Origin: Phymatolithon calcareum
Taxonomy: Eukaryota > Rhodophyta > Florideophyceae > Hapalidiales
Length of the DNA: 64,000 nucleotides
Direction of reading: 5' to 3'
NCBI GenBank assembly: GCA_977006965.1
Contig: OZ345371.1
Coordinates: 1,116,001-1,180,000 of the forward strand
Within the stretch, counting starts at the first letter, position 1. The number at the start of each line of letters is the position of its first letter. The notes beneath the pieces are model-generated. The model saw only the letters and a program-made list of their open reading frames with translations, was not told the DNA's origin and made no database searches. The position numbers were made by a program, and so were the translations under genes. Below, piece after piece: positions 1-8,830 of this stretch.

Positions 1-200
1 ATGCCTTCGACAAAGATACCCTTGGACATCAGCTGCTCCATAAGGCCCCAAAGTTTCCGTATCATCTCCCCGTATCCCCTCGGTTCACCGTCAATGGCAT
101 CGATAGCGCTCCTACTGTGCGTGCAATTTGACAACTTCTACCATGTACAGTACAGTAATTGTACAGCCCACTTATCACTCGTACCTCCTGCGTCCGAGAA
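1..200 (-). pseudogene. LINE RNase H remnant (degenerate)
   Basis: Read on the minus strand, the first ~130 bases encode a stretch with the words SRSAIDAI, GYGEMIRKLWGLMEQLM, which aligns with the RNase H region of the better preserved LINE fragment at 62186-63226 (SRSCLDAL, MYGEMTRKLWEVMEALM). A stop interrupts the frame upstream. This is a decayed 3' portion of a non-LTR retrotransposon that continues off the left edge of the window. No host function is implied. Confidence 0.5.
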
Positions 201-258
201 TGTTGCCCAAATGTCAGCAGTTGCCCTTATATCCCCTCTCTCTCAAACAAGCTCTTAG

Positions 259-1045
259 CAGCAACCGTGGAGTCAATTAGGGTCTACCGCCTCCTTTGCC
301 AAAACATTTCGATCCATCGTGATCATCACAGAGATTGAGCTCAACTGTATGATCTCAACACGAAGTTCCATGATCATCATATGATCTGTATCTTAGACTA
401 TCCAGGTGTGTCTCTTCATGTCTCCAAGACGAACTGCCTTGTCGTTGCTATTTGACCCACGTGGAACGTGACAAAAGTCAAGCAAAACTATTGATTGCTT
501 TTATTCCACAGATTGGATGAACGGCAGAGTATACAAAATATTTAATAGTGTATGTTGCGTACTACAGTATGCCGCATACAGAACTAGCACATTCCCCGAA
601 GTGAATTTCTTCTCGCTCTAACCGCTCTTCTTTCGTGCACAGGCTCGTTGCCATGAAAGTTTCAGTGCTCTAGTAATGACCAAATTGCAGGGCATGGAAG
701 CCAACTCCTCTTCCGTCTTGGATTTGTTTTTGGGTGACAGGATGTACTATAAACTTGCACTACAGTGGTGAAAATTCACATCATCCTACGAGCGGAGAAT
801 GGCAGTTGATACTGTCCAAAGAAAATGTCCGATATCAACTACTTAAATGAGAACGTAAGTGAAGGATTGTAGCGCAACGAAAAGCCTCACATGTGCAATG
901 ATAATTGACAAAGGGAGCTTCAATTAAACAGAAATCCAATCCAATCCTACGACCGGAGTCATTCCCATGGAGCATGTTGCCCGGGAGAGATTCTGATCCC
1001 GTATATTGAAATCTCGTCACGCGGATCAGTTCCGCGCAATTTTTT
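259..1045. other. Intergenic, no gene seen
   Basis: No convincing open frame or homology. Bases 300-400 contain several GATC/TGATCA words. The short frames here carry no recognisable motifs. Confidence 0.5.
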
Positions 1046-1088
1046 CACGGAAAACAGAAGTTCTATGATAGAACTTCTGTTTTCCGTG
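1046..1088. repeat. Perfect palindrome, 21-bp arms, 1-nt spacer
   Basis: The 21 bases from 1046 (starting CACGGAAAACAG) are followed by a single G and then by their exact reverse complement, ending at 1088. It lies about 160 bp upstream of the disrupted PRp coding sequence. It could form a cruciform or an RNA hairpin; it shares no sequence with the other palindromes in the window. Confidence 0.9.
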
Positions 1089-1134
1089 TAGTGCAGACAC
1101 TCCATAGGCCAATCACATCGAGACATAAAAATGG

Positions 1135-1162
1135 ACCATGTGCTTTTTTAAGAGCACATGGT
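1135..1162. repeat. Short hairpin, 10-bp arms, 8-nt loop
   Basis: ACCATGTGCT at 1135-1144 pairs with AGCACATGGT at 1153-1162 across an AT-rich 8-base loop. It is the second hairpin in 120 bp upstream of the disrupted PRp gene. Function unknown. Confidence 0.6.
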
Positions 1163-1248
1163 AAGCACTTGATCTTGCAATGCCCCCATTCACGTCGGCA
1201 AGCCGAACACGATTTCCAATTCTTCCAAGCCACACTGAAGGCAGAAAT

Positions 1249-1452
1249 ATGAATCCCGTCATCAGCAACAAGACTCCTGTTTCGCAAATGACTCCGGCGG
1301 ACATTCAAAATGAGCTCGCGTACTACAAAGCCGAATTTGGTTTCGTCCGTCCACAGCGCTCCGAAATCGATCCCGATCGCAACTGGAAAAACGGCCCCCC
1401 GAATTATGACGTCGCCGATCTTTTGTATTTCCGTGGGAAAACAAAAAATCAT
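1249..1452 (+). pseudogene. Pathogen-related (PRp/SnoaL-like) gene, 5' part, split by copia
   Basis: Encodes the N-terminal third of a protein closely related to the intact gene at 16444-17265: the shared stretch runs from VSQMTP through FGFVRPQRS, DPDR.WKNG.PNYD and LLYF.GK.KNH. The family is that of plant pathogen-related proteins, which have an NTF2/SnoaL-like fold and no established enzymatic activity. Homology to the intact paralogue starts exactly after the position of that protein's signal peptide, and no signal peptide can be read here. Either a first exon has been lost or lies behind an intron, or this copy was already cytosolic. I took the ATG at 1249; an in-frame ATG at 1180 is possible. 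The frame is interrupted at 1453 by the copia element and resumes at 6825 in the same phase. Confidence 0.75.
1448..1452 (+). repeat. Target-site duplication ATCAT (left)
   Basis: ATCAT immediately precedes the left LTR at 1453 and is repeated immediately after the right LTR at 6820-6824. Five bases is the normal duplication length for Ty1/copia integrases. Confidence 0.93.
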
Positions 1453-1993
1453 TGGAGAATGCATAGTGCTCTAACGGCGAAGTTTGCCCAGACAATGTAA
1501 GACGTCTTGTGACTGTCCCGCTCTTACAACCCATGAGCATCAAATCAGTACCGTACTATGAAGCAATGATTCAAGATCGAGTCCAGCGATCCACGCGGTC
1601 ATCGCGTATGAAGCACATTGCGAGCGCCATCGAATCGTCTATCCGCGGCAAGCCCATTCAATACCAAGAGTACAAAAGCAATCCCAATCCCTTTTACTTA
1701 GTCACATTAATTTATCTGCATTTCATGCGTTCGTGTCATCGCAGGAGTTCGTATGCTCCTCACTCGAGACCTTTAGAGTTTGAAGAGTTAGTGTGCGTTT
1801 AGACATAAGTGTTTCCGCCGAGAGAGATAGAAGGGGGAGGAGAAAGCAGGAGAAAATTGATCATTTTTCACCGCAAAGATTGCGCGCCGACAAGGCTACA
1901 CACGATCGCAATAGCGGCAACGGGCTGAAGACCCTGAACCACGCTATACCGGCCATCGACATGGCATCATCACTTTCACCGCCGGGTTCTCTA
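1453..1993 (+). repeat. Left LTR, 541 bp
   Basis: Begins TGGAGAATGCATAG and ends GGGTTCTCTA. It is the same length as the copy at 6279-6819 and differs at one position that I could find (G1833 against C6659). An open frame inside it (1509-1802) is identical in both LTRs, which follows from LTR identity and does not show that it is a gene. Confidence 0.95.
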
Positions 1994-2006
1994 GTTATGG
2001 GCCCAG
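1994..2006 (+). promoter_or_regulatory. Primer binding site: anticodon half of initiator tRNA-Met
   Basis: GTTATGGGCCCAG directly abuts the LTR end. It is the reverse complement of the conserved initiator tRNA-Met anticodon arm CTGGGCCCATAAC. Drosophila copia is known to prime from a 5' half-molecule of tRNA-iMet cleaved in the anticodon loop, and this site matches that mode and not the usual 3'-CCA-end mode. The putative gag ATG (1997-1999) lies within it. Confidence 0.85.
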
Positions 2007-2236
2007 ATGGCTCAGGACTGTCGTCAAGCTCCTTCTCCGAGAAGCTGCCTCCATCCTTTGATGGACACACATCGTACGCCGTGTATCGACAAGACGTGGA
2101 CCTCTGGTTGTGTCTAACCACTCTTGAGGAACGGAAACGAGGCCCTGCAATGATTGGGCGCCTCGGAGGCGAGGCCAAGGCATCTGCGAAGACTTTGGGC
2201 ATAGCAGTCATCTCCGCCGCCGATGGCGCGCAGTAG
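1997..2236 (+). CDS. gag: copia gag, N-terminal part, ending at in-frame TAG
   Basis: Reads MGPDGSGLSSSSF... and includes LPPSFDGHTSYAVYRQDVDLW, similar in style to the start of copia-type Gag (a short region followed by a G-x-Y-x-x-W-like motif). It ends at TAG (2234-2236); the very next codons, ATA TTG, continue in the same frame into the 1350-residue gag-pol frame. The stop is about 80 codons in, well inside Gag and not at the gag-pol border, so an inactivating mutation is more likely than programmed readthrough. A longer upstream frame from 1793 in the LTR is also open, but its start codon would lie in the LTR. Confidence 0.6.
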   Translation: MGPDGSGLSSSSFSEKLPPSFDGHTSYAVYRQDVDLWLCLTTLEERKRGPAMIGRLGGEAKASAKTLGIAVISAADGAQ

Positions 2237-5200
2237 ATATTGGAACATCTCGACAAGTCCTATGCAGTCGACACCACAGATCAGCTCGATATCGACCTCG
2301 CACAATTCCTGGACTATACGTGGACGACAAACATTCACATCGACCAATTTATCGCCGGCTTTCATTCACGACTTGACAAGATCGCAAGCCTAAACATGGA
2401 TACAAAGTTAAAAGGGCACTTACTTCTCCGCCAGGCCGGACTCGAACCGCATGACCGAAACATGATCGTCGGTGCGGCATCCGGCAATTACGATGTCAAC
2501 AGTATATCGAATTCCCTCCGTCAAGCATATCGGAATACATCCCAGCGCCCTTCGTCCCACAAAACTGATGTGGAAGAGGACACTAGCCGCCGTCGACATG
2601 ACAAGAAAAGCGGCCAAAAGAAAAAGGACAGCTATAAGTGGAAGAGAAGTCAAGAGCGCAACAACAGCGATACTGATTCTCCGGGAAAATCAGGCGGCGC
2701 ATACCAAATCTTTTACACAAGCCGTCATCCGCAGTCATACTACACCTACGCCTCGTCGAACACCGAAACTCTCTGCCGCGCTATCGTCGACTCTGGCGCA
2801 TGCGCGTCCGTGGTGGGGAAGGAAACATTGGACAGAGTCATGAAGACCCTAAACATAACCGACGTGGACGAACGCCAACCGAAACAACAGGCACACCGAT
2901 TCGGAAACCATGAAGAAGAACAACCTGCCCTGTTTGCTGTTGCATTTCCGTTCAACTGTCGCACAACAGGGAAGAAATTTGCGAACTTTAAAATTCACTT
3001 CGACGTTATCGCTGGTTCTCTGCCATTCCTGATCGGATTTCCCACTATGCGATCTATGGGCGCATCTCTAAACTGCAAATCATTGACACTTGGAATGACC
3101 TTATCCGATCACTACCTAAAACTCCCTCTCGTACACGACGGATTCCATGTGTTTCTTCCGTTCAAACCTTCCACAGCCGGACGGACACATTACTCCCCAA
3201 GACCTGGTACCCATTCGACCAAAGCGGAATACAATGACAAGTTGAACACTGGCCAAAAGTACAGGCCCGATGCAAGCGGACCACACTACCCGACCTACTC
3301 CCCTGCCCACAGCGGCACCTACACAGTCGGTACACGTGACACTGAGTTAGCGCTTCATGAGGACAGATGCGAAATGTTCGATGTCCGGGACCTAAAAAAG
3401 CTGCATTTGCAACTCAAGCACGGAACACACTCCGCAATGAAGGATTGGATTAAGGCAACGGGCAAATGGCAGCCCGAGCTCGAAGATGCTATCAGTGCTC
3501 TGCTACTAGAGTGCCGCTGCAAACTAGCTAAGCATCCTTCTCCTCACCCCGTTGCAAGCACGCGCGTGCCGGATCTTCAAAAGCAAATGGAAGTTGCCGT
3601 TGACGTCATCTTTCTCGAAGGAGTCCCTGTACTGCACGTCGTGGACAAATGCACAGGCTGGTCAGAGACCGCCACACTGCGGCGGCGACTCATGGCTGAC
3701 CAAACTGCAGCCTTCGTCAGAATCCAGGTCCTACGTCACGGTAACCCAATGGTAATCCACGGCGATCGTGAGTACATGAACACCGCCTTCAAAGCCATGT
3801 GCTCCGACATGTCATCCAAATTTGTTCCCGTGGCTGCCAACGACCACGAAGCGAACGGAGCTGTGGAGAGCGCGAATCGAACGCTGCGCAACTTCTTTCG
3901 GCGCATTCGTGCGGAGAACCAAAAATCTTCTGTCGCTGAAATTTTGGCTGAAGCAACCTACGGGAAAAACATATGCGTCGGAAATAAGGGCGCGTCATCA
4001 TTCGAACTCATGTACGGCAAAAAGCCTAGAGTACTCGGAAACTATGATTCAGAAACAACACGCGCAGTCACCATTGCCGAGCACAACAAAGCTCAGGCGA
4101 ACAAGAGGGTGAATCGAATGCTACGTGCCAAGGTACGAAAACAAGAGCATATCAGGCCCGGAGACTATGTCTATTTTTGGAGGGACAAGATGCGATGGCT
4201 CGGACCGGCGCGCGTCGTTCAGATCTCCGATCACATCGTAACACTAGTTCACGACGAAAGGACGAAGACGTCCAGCTTAAATCGCGTGATGAAAACAATG
4301 CCTCCCATAGAGGACTTATCACTCGACGACGAAGACTCTGACGACGACATCGAGGCCATGCCAATTTTAGAGCCTCTCCCTAAATCACCACCGGAGCAAG
4401 AAATACAGGCCGAAATAACATCTGCACAAGATCGACGCTATGAAAACGCGATTGGAAACCCGTATCGCCACCCCATCGTAACTCGCGACGAGCAAGTCAT
4501 GACGAGGCACCAGCAGCGGCTGCGCGACATGTATGGCGATCCTAACCAAGCCGAGGAGGACTTGAGCACTCGTGAAGATCCAGACGATGCGCATGACCAG
4601 GATACTCCCCAAAACACGCGTGGGAACATAACAGAGTCTAATTACACATGCCGGGACAACACACTGCAGATTGCAACACAGACAAATGCAACACCCTTCG
4701 AAGTGGCAAACACATCAAACTACACCACGTACGTTACACACTGCCACACAGCTCCCTCCAAATCCGAAAAGGACTCAGCATATACACGAGAGCGTCAGAA
4801 TTGGGTCAATAAGGGCGCAATGGAAGCAATTTCAGCAAGCACAGTTCCGCATGACGCCAACATCATCGGCTCACACACAAATTACCGCAGAAAACCGGAC
4901 GGGTCCGTGAAAGCCCGGATCGTACCATGGGGACACTTGGACAATGAAAAGGAATTTCTCCGGACGGATGCGCCGTCGATGAACATGGAGATTTTCCGGT
5001 TGGTCATCTCCATAGCCGTGGAGATGAAATTGCTGCTATGCGAAATGGACGTCACCGCGGCATTCCTACAAGCAAAGGGGTTTGACAGAGATGTTTTCGT
5101 CCGACTGCCGCGCGAGGAGAACGTATCGGGAATTCTATGGCGACTCACGGCCGCAGCCTATGGACTAGTGGACTCCGGTCGCCTCTGGTACCTAACCTCA

Positions 5201-6292
5201 GACTTTACGTTATGCGAAAAGTTCAAATTGACAAAGTCAGGACTCGAAAACACCTTGTACTTCCGTCATGACAAGGATAAGCAGCTCATATTCATACTGG
5301 TCTGTCAGGTGGATAACTACATCTACGCCGGCACAACACAGTGCATTACAGACTTTGAGCATTTCCTGCAGTTCGAATTTGACGTTGGTGAGCTGGAAAG
5401 GTCCCATTTTAAAGTGTACGGATGCGAAGTCATGCAAGGCTCCGACCATTCAATAACCGTGAACCAAAAAGCGAAACAAGAAGCGCTCGACGGTACGATC
5501 GCTTCCTCTCGCGGCAATACAAGCAAGTCTGGCAACGATCGAGCAAGCGCGGAAGAAACGACATCCTTCAAGAGCGTGCTTGGGAAAATGCTGTTCATCG
5601 GCAGAATGTCTCAGCCGATCATGCTACGCATCGTATCACAGATGGCAACTAAGACCGGCAATCTTCTCCTCCATCACCTCCGCGATCTTGACGCATTGAT
5701 CAAATACGCAAAGCAGTACACACCAATCCTCAGTTTCCCTCGGCCGAATGGCAGCGAGAAATTCTACTTCGACATCTATTCCGATGCAAGTATCCCAGGA
5801 AAGAAGGACAATTCTGCTCGGGGCGGGTTCATCATTTACCGCCGTTCCGGCGACATTGTGCATCCGATCTACTCGAGCTCGCGGAAGCTACGTCGTGTTG
5901 CACGAAGCTCTTCAACAGCGGAAATCCTTGCCGCCGCTGACGCCGTCGACATAGCCCTGTACCTCCAAGCGCTAACAAGTGAGTTGATGTACCAACATCC
6001 TGTCGAATTTTCGACAGACTCTCGGTCCATGTACAATTTGTCCACGTCGACAAAAGAACCGGCTGAGCGGCTGAACAAGGTCGACTTGTCCGCAATTCGC
6101 ACAGCGTTCGAAGATGGATGCATTCAAAAAGTGCATTGGTGCCCTGGATACTACAACGTATCCGATGCTCTGACCAAGGACAATCGCGAGTCGGCGGCCC
6201 TGCTCCTCAAAACTCTCCGCACCGGAATATACCCAAGACATGCTGATTCTTACAATCGTCTTTCGCCAAAGGGGGAGGTGGAGAATGCATAG
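2237..6292 (+). CDS. pol: copia gag-pol polyprotein
   Basis: One frame of about 1350 residues, numbered here from the codon at 2240. A basic linker without a visible CCHC knuckle is followed by the protease motif DSGA (Asp184), an integrase with an HHCC-like H..H..C.C region and the acidic triad VDVIF (Asp455), HGDRE (Asp509), VESAN (Glu543), then reverse transcriptase with CEMDVTAAF (Asp937) and the active-site box QVDNYIYAG (residues 1024-1032), and RNase H with YSDAS (Asp1182), SSTAE, STDSRSM and NVSDALTK. The order PR-INT-RT-RH defines Ty1/copia. The usual YVDD box reads VDN: the second catalytic Asp is Asn (AAC at 5315-5317), one G-to-A step from GAC. The frame is otherwise uninterrupted to TAG at 6290-6292, which lies just inside the right LTR. 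Confidence 0.9.
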   Translation: MLEHLDKSYAVDTTDQLDIDLAQFLDYTWTTNIHIDQFIAGFHSRLDKIASLNMDTKLKGHLLLRQAGLEPHDRNMIVGAASGNYDVNSISNSLRQAYRNTSQRPSSHKTDVEEDTSRRRHDKKSGQKKKDSYKWKRSQERNNSDTDSPGKSGGAYQIFYTSRHPQSYYTYASSNTETLCRAIVDSGACASVVGKETLDRVMKTLNITDVDERQPKQQAHRFGNHEEEQPALFAVAFPFNCRTTGKKFANFKIHFDVIAGSLPFLIGFPTMRSMGASLNCKSLTLGMTLSDHYLKLPLVHDGFHVFLPFKPSTAGRTHYSPRPGTHSTKAEYNDKLNTGQKYRPDASGPHYPTYSPAHSGTYTVGTRDTELALHEDRCEMFDVRDLKKLHLQLKHGTHSAMKDWIKATGKWQPELEDAISALLLECRCKLAKHPSPHPVASTRVPDLQKQMEVAVDVIFLEGVPVLHVVDKCTGWSETATLRRRLMADQTAAFVRIQVLRHGNPMVIHGDREYMNTAFKAMCSDMSSKFVPVAANDHEANGAVESANRTLRNFFRRIRAENQKSSVAEILAEATYGKNICVGNKGASSFELMYGKKPRVLGNYDSETTRAVTIAEHNKAQANKRVNRMLRAKVRKQEHIRPGDYVYFWRDKMRWLGPARVVQISDHIVTLVHDERTKTSSLNRVMKTMPPIEDLSLDDEDSDDDIEAMPILEPLPKSPPEQEIQAEITSAQDRRYENAIGNPYRHPIVTRDEQVMTRHQQRLRDMYGDPNQAEEDLSTREDPDDAHDQDTPQNTRGNITESNYTCRDNTLQIATQTNATPFEVANTSNYTTYVTHCHTAPSKSEKDSAYTRERQNWVNKGAMEAISASTVPHDANIIGSHTNYRRKPDGSVKARIVPWGHLDNEKEFLRTDAPSMNMEIFRLVISIAVEMKLLLCEMDVTAAFLQAKGFDRDVFVRLPREENVSGILWRLTAAAYGLVDSGRLWYLTSDFTLCEKFKLTKSGLENTLYFRHDKDKQLIFILVCQVDNYIYAGTTQCITDFEHFLQFEFDVGELERSHFKVYGCEVMQGSDHSITVNQKAKQEALDGTIASSRGNTSKSGNDRASAEETTSFKSVLGKMLFIGRMSQPIMLRIVSQMATKTGNLLLHHLRDLDALIKYAKQYTPILSFPRPNGSEKFYFDIYSDASIPGKKDNSARGGFIIYRRSGDIVHPIYSSSRKLRRVARSSSTAEILAAADAVDIALYLQALTSELMYQHPVEFSTDSRSMYNLSTSTKEPAERLNKVDLSAIRTAFEDGCIQKVHWCPGYYNVSDALTKDNRESAALLLKTLRTGIYPRHADSYNRLSPKGEVENA
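6268..6278 (+). promoter_or_regulatory. Polypurine tract
   Basis: AAAGGGGGAGG directly before the right LTR at 6279, in the place where plus-strand synthesis is primed in LTR elements. Confidence 0.85.
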
Positions 6293-6819
6293 TGCTCTAA
6301 CGGCGAAGTTTGCCCAGACAATGTAAGACGTCTTGTGACTGTCCCGCTCTTACAACCCATGAGCATCAAATCAGTACCGTACTATGAAGCAATGATTCAA
6401 GATCGAGTCCAGCGATCCACGCGGTCATCGCGTATGAAGCACATTGCGAGCGCCATCGAATCGTCTATCCGCGGCAAGCCCATTCAATACCAAGAGTACA
6501 AAAGCAATCCCAATCCCTTTTACTTAGTCACATTAATTTATCTGCATTTCATGCGTTCGTGTCATCGCAGGAGTTCGTATGCTCCTCACTCGAGACCTTT
6601 AGAGTTTGAAGAGTTAGTGTGCGTTTAGACATAAGTGTTTCCGCCGAGAGAGATAGAACGGGGAGGAGAAAGCAGGAGAAAATTGATCATTTTTCACCGC
6701 AAAGATTGCGCGCCGACAAGGCTACACACGATCGCAATAGCGGCAACGGGCTGAAGACCCTGAACCACGCTATACCGGCCATCGACATGGCATCATCACT
6801 TTCACCGCCGGGTTCTCTA
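6279..6819 (+). repeat. Right LTR, 541 bp
   Basis: Begins TGGAGAATGCATAG and ends GGGTTCTCTA, matching 1453-1993 with one substitution (C6659). The pol stop codon lies just inside its left edge. Confidence 0.95.
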
Positions 6820-6824
6820 ATCAT
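6820..6824 (+). repeat. Target-site duplication ATCAT (right)
   Basis: Copy of the ATCAT at 1448-1452. Removing the element and one copy of this duplication restores a continuous host frame (K-N-H then L-P-G-S). Confidence 0.93.
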
Positions 6825-7394
6825 CTCCCTGGGTCGCTCGAGAGTGTTGTGGAAAACCTGGTGAAGAAATGGGAAATGGAGGCGACGCATTTGAATTTCA
6901 AAGACTGGACCCTGGTCGATCATGACGCGTACAACATCTCGGCAAATGGAGGGAAGAAGTTCAACGTAGCTGAGAATGGAGATATGGGTAACTACAACGC
7001 TCTTTTGGCCGACGTGGACAAAAGTTTGTACGACAGTGCTATCGAGACTTTTAACTCTTCACACGCTCTTTTTGCAGGTGCGTTTCTCGGAGGATTTCCT
7101 TGGGAAATTCTTGAGGTGTTCAGTGGACCGCCGAAGACTGTGTGGAGCTGGAGGCATTGGGCGACGTTTGAGGGTGAGTACCGGGGGCGAAAGGGAGACG
7201 GAAAAGTGTACGAGATGTACGGAATCGGAGTGGCGGTATTGAATGCGAACGGGAAAATCACAGACCTGGAAATTTATTATAAGCCAGAGGAGTTTCTAAA
7301 GGCGATGGAAGGAAAAATGGATGTCGGTGTCTTGAGTAAGGGCTGCAGTATTGTTGGTAGTGGCTGTCCTTTTATCAGGGCTCGACAGTCTTAA
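6825..7394 (+). pseudogene. Pathogen-related (PRp/SnoaL-like) gene, 3' part
   Basis: Continues the frame broken at 1452. It encodes GSLESVVENLVK.WEMEATHL, an NGG..FNV block, GNYNALL, the FSGPPK.VWSWRHW motif, GEYRG.KGDGKVYEMYGIGVA, KITDLEIYYKP and the C-terminal GSGCPFI, all shared with the intact copy at 16444-17265. The stop TAA is at 7392-7394. The open frame has no stops or shifts, so the gene was probably intact until the copia insertion. In plants this family is annotated as pathogen-related with an NTF2-like fold; the biochemical role is unknown. Confidence 0.8.
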
Positions 7395-8169
7395 GGAAGT
7401 GATTGGAGTGCAAGCCTTTGGAGAAGACGAGTGTTTGATAAATGATTTTCGAGAGGCATGGAGCCGTCGTTGTCTTTCGGAATAAATTCCCAGGAATGCT
7501 GCATTGAAGAGCTATTCCTGTGTTGGCGCACTAAGAGTGGACACGACGCTCAGTTTCCTGTACCATGCGGACATGATAGATTAAGCATACTCGCTTGACT
7601 ACTTCCGGTGCTAGGACCAGAAACTACAGTAGCTGGCCAGACGATCGATCCAACTCGGGACTTATCATTTGCCTTCCCATGTAAGCATAGATATACCATT
7701 GCTGCTGTGGCGGGGAAAGACTGTCGCCATGGCAATATTTCAAGATCCAGCATGTTATTCTCGCGTGTAAGATGACAAACGCGGTGTCGCCTATGAGGCC
7801 TGAAGATAGTCGAATGAGCTCTCACGCTACATTTTCATTCATTAAATGTTTTTGTCGTAGCATAGCGTAATTTGAAGATTCTATTATACTGCCCAGTACC
7901 CCGTTTATAAAGTAAAGTGGCAACTATTGCATACTCTCCGTGAGTTCCCACTTCCTATCATGTTCCTGCTCAGAGGTCTCGGCCCGTGGTCCGTAAGCCT
8001 GTCCATTGCTTCTTCTGATGCTGTCACCTCTTTCGGTGTCCAGGTAGGCTTCAACAGGGTGTTCCAGACCAAACTCATCCCCGCATACCCTCAGCTCCGT
8101 GTTTTTCCAATACTAGGGTTGGATCCCCGAGGAACCTCTCAATATACTAGAGCATCCCCACCGCCTAGC
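7395..8169. other. Intergenic, with polyadenylation-type AATAAA at 7481-7486
   Basis: No gene seen. AATAAA at 7481-7486 lies about 87 nt after the PRp stop codon; the intact paralogue has AATAAA at the same distance (17353-17358), which supports a shared 3' end signal. Confidence 0.5.
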
Positions 8170-8680
8170 AAAGCACATCTGATGATGAAAAAGGTGAAGG
8201 TCTTTGGAAACAAAGACTTCGACAAGCTGTTCTGCGTCCATGCGGCCGTCGAAAATGCCATGCAGCAATAGATGATGGAGGCGACACATCTGCATTTTGA
8301 AGACTTGATCTAAAGGAGGAATGAGGGTCATATCACAGAGATCTGAGTACTCGGAAATTCCAGTACGTGAAAGGAGCATCTGCGAAGGCGCGAGCATTTG
8401 CTTGTAAGACAGCAATGAAGAGAGTTTGAAGCCGTTACATAGCCTCTTCGAATATGCCTATTTGCAGTTGAGATAGTGATATTCCAATGTACTTCAGCAC
8501 CCGCTCGCGACCTGTATGCCGTTCTAGGTACAGGGGCACGACCTATAGAGCACGAAGTACTGGCAAGTCGGAAGGGGAAGGCATGGATTTCGAAAATTTA
8601 TTACAAGCAATGGATCTTGATTTTCTAGGACAGGGTGACTGCAGTGTTGGCAGAGACTGTCCTCTTATCTCGGTAACAAT
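8170..8680 (+). pseudogene. Decayed third copy of the PRp/SnoaL-like gene
   Basis: Two segments can be matched to the PRp genes at nucleotide level. Around 8235-8310 the sequence parallels the GSLESVVENLV.KWEMEATHLNFKD block (here VENAMQQ, stop, MMEATHLHFED). Around 8580-8675 it parallels the C-terminus (GGAAATTTATTACAAGC-like stretch and a final block with the GS.CP.I signature, here GRDCPLIS). The part between is only weakly alignable and contains stops and shifts. It lies between the disrupted copy and the intact copy, so the family was once a local array of at least three. Confidence 0.6.
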
Positions 8681-8830
8681 GGAGCCTGTGGGTACAGCAA
8701 CCAAAATGTATCAATTAACACAACAGTATTGCTGCTCAAAGATATCGTTAGGGATACCTCACTTCCCAGGTGCCATCATATGATCGGCATAGGATCATCA
8801 TTGGACACAAACGACGCCATGATATCCTCC

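Larger units (their letters stand above)
1453..6819 (+). mobile_element. Nearly full-length Ty1/copia LTR retrotransposon
   Basis: A 5367-bp element with 541-bp LTRs, primer binding site, gag and one long pol frame in the order protease, integrase, reverse transcriptase, RNase H (the Ty1/copia order), a polypurine tract and a 5-bp target duplication. I found one difference between the two LTRs (G at 1833, C at 6659), so insertion was recent. Termini are TGGAGAA and, reverse complemented, TAGAGAA, so the LTRs end TG...TA and not the usual TG...CA. Two lesions may make it inactive: a TAG at 2234-2236 early in gag, and Asn replacing the second catalytic Asp of the reverse transcriptase at 5315-5317. 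It interrupts a pathogen-related-protein gene. Confidence 0.95.

Noticed and set aside
1509-1802. 97-residue frame identical at 6335-6628
   Set aside because: Both lie inside the LTRs; identity follows from the LTRs being almost identical, and no domain is seen.
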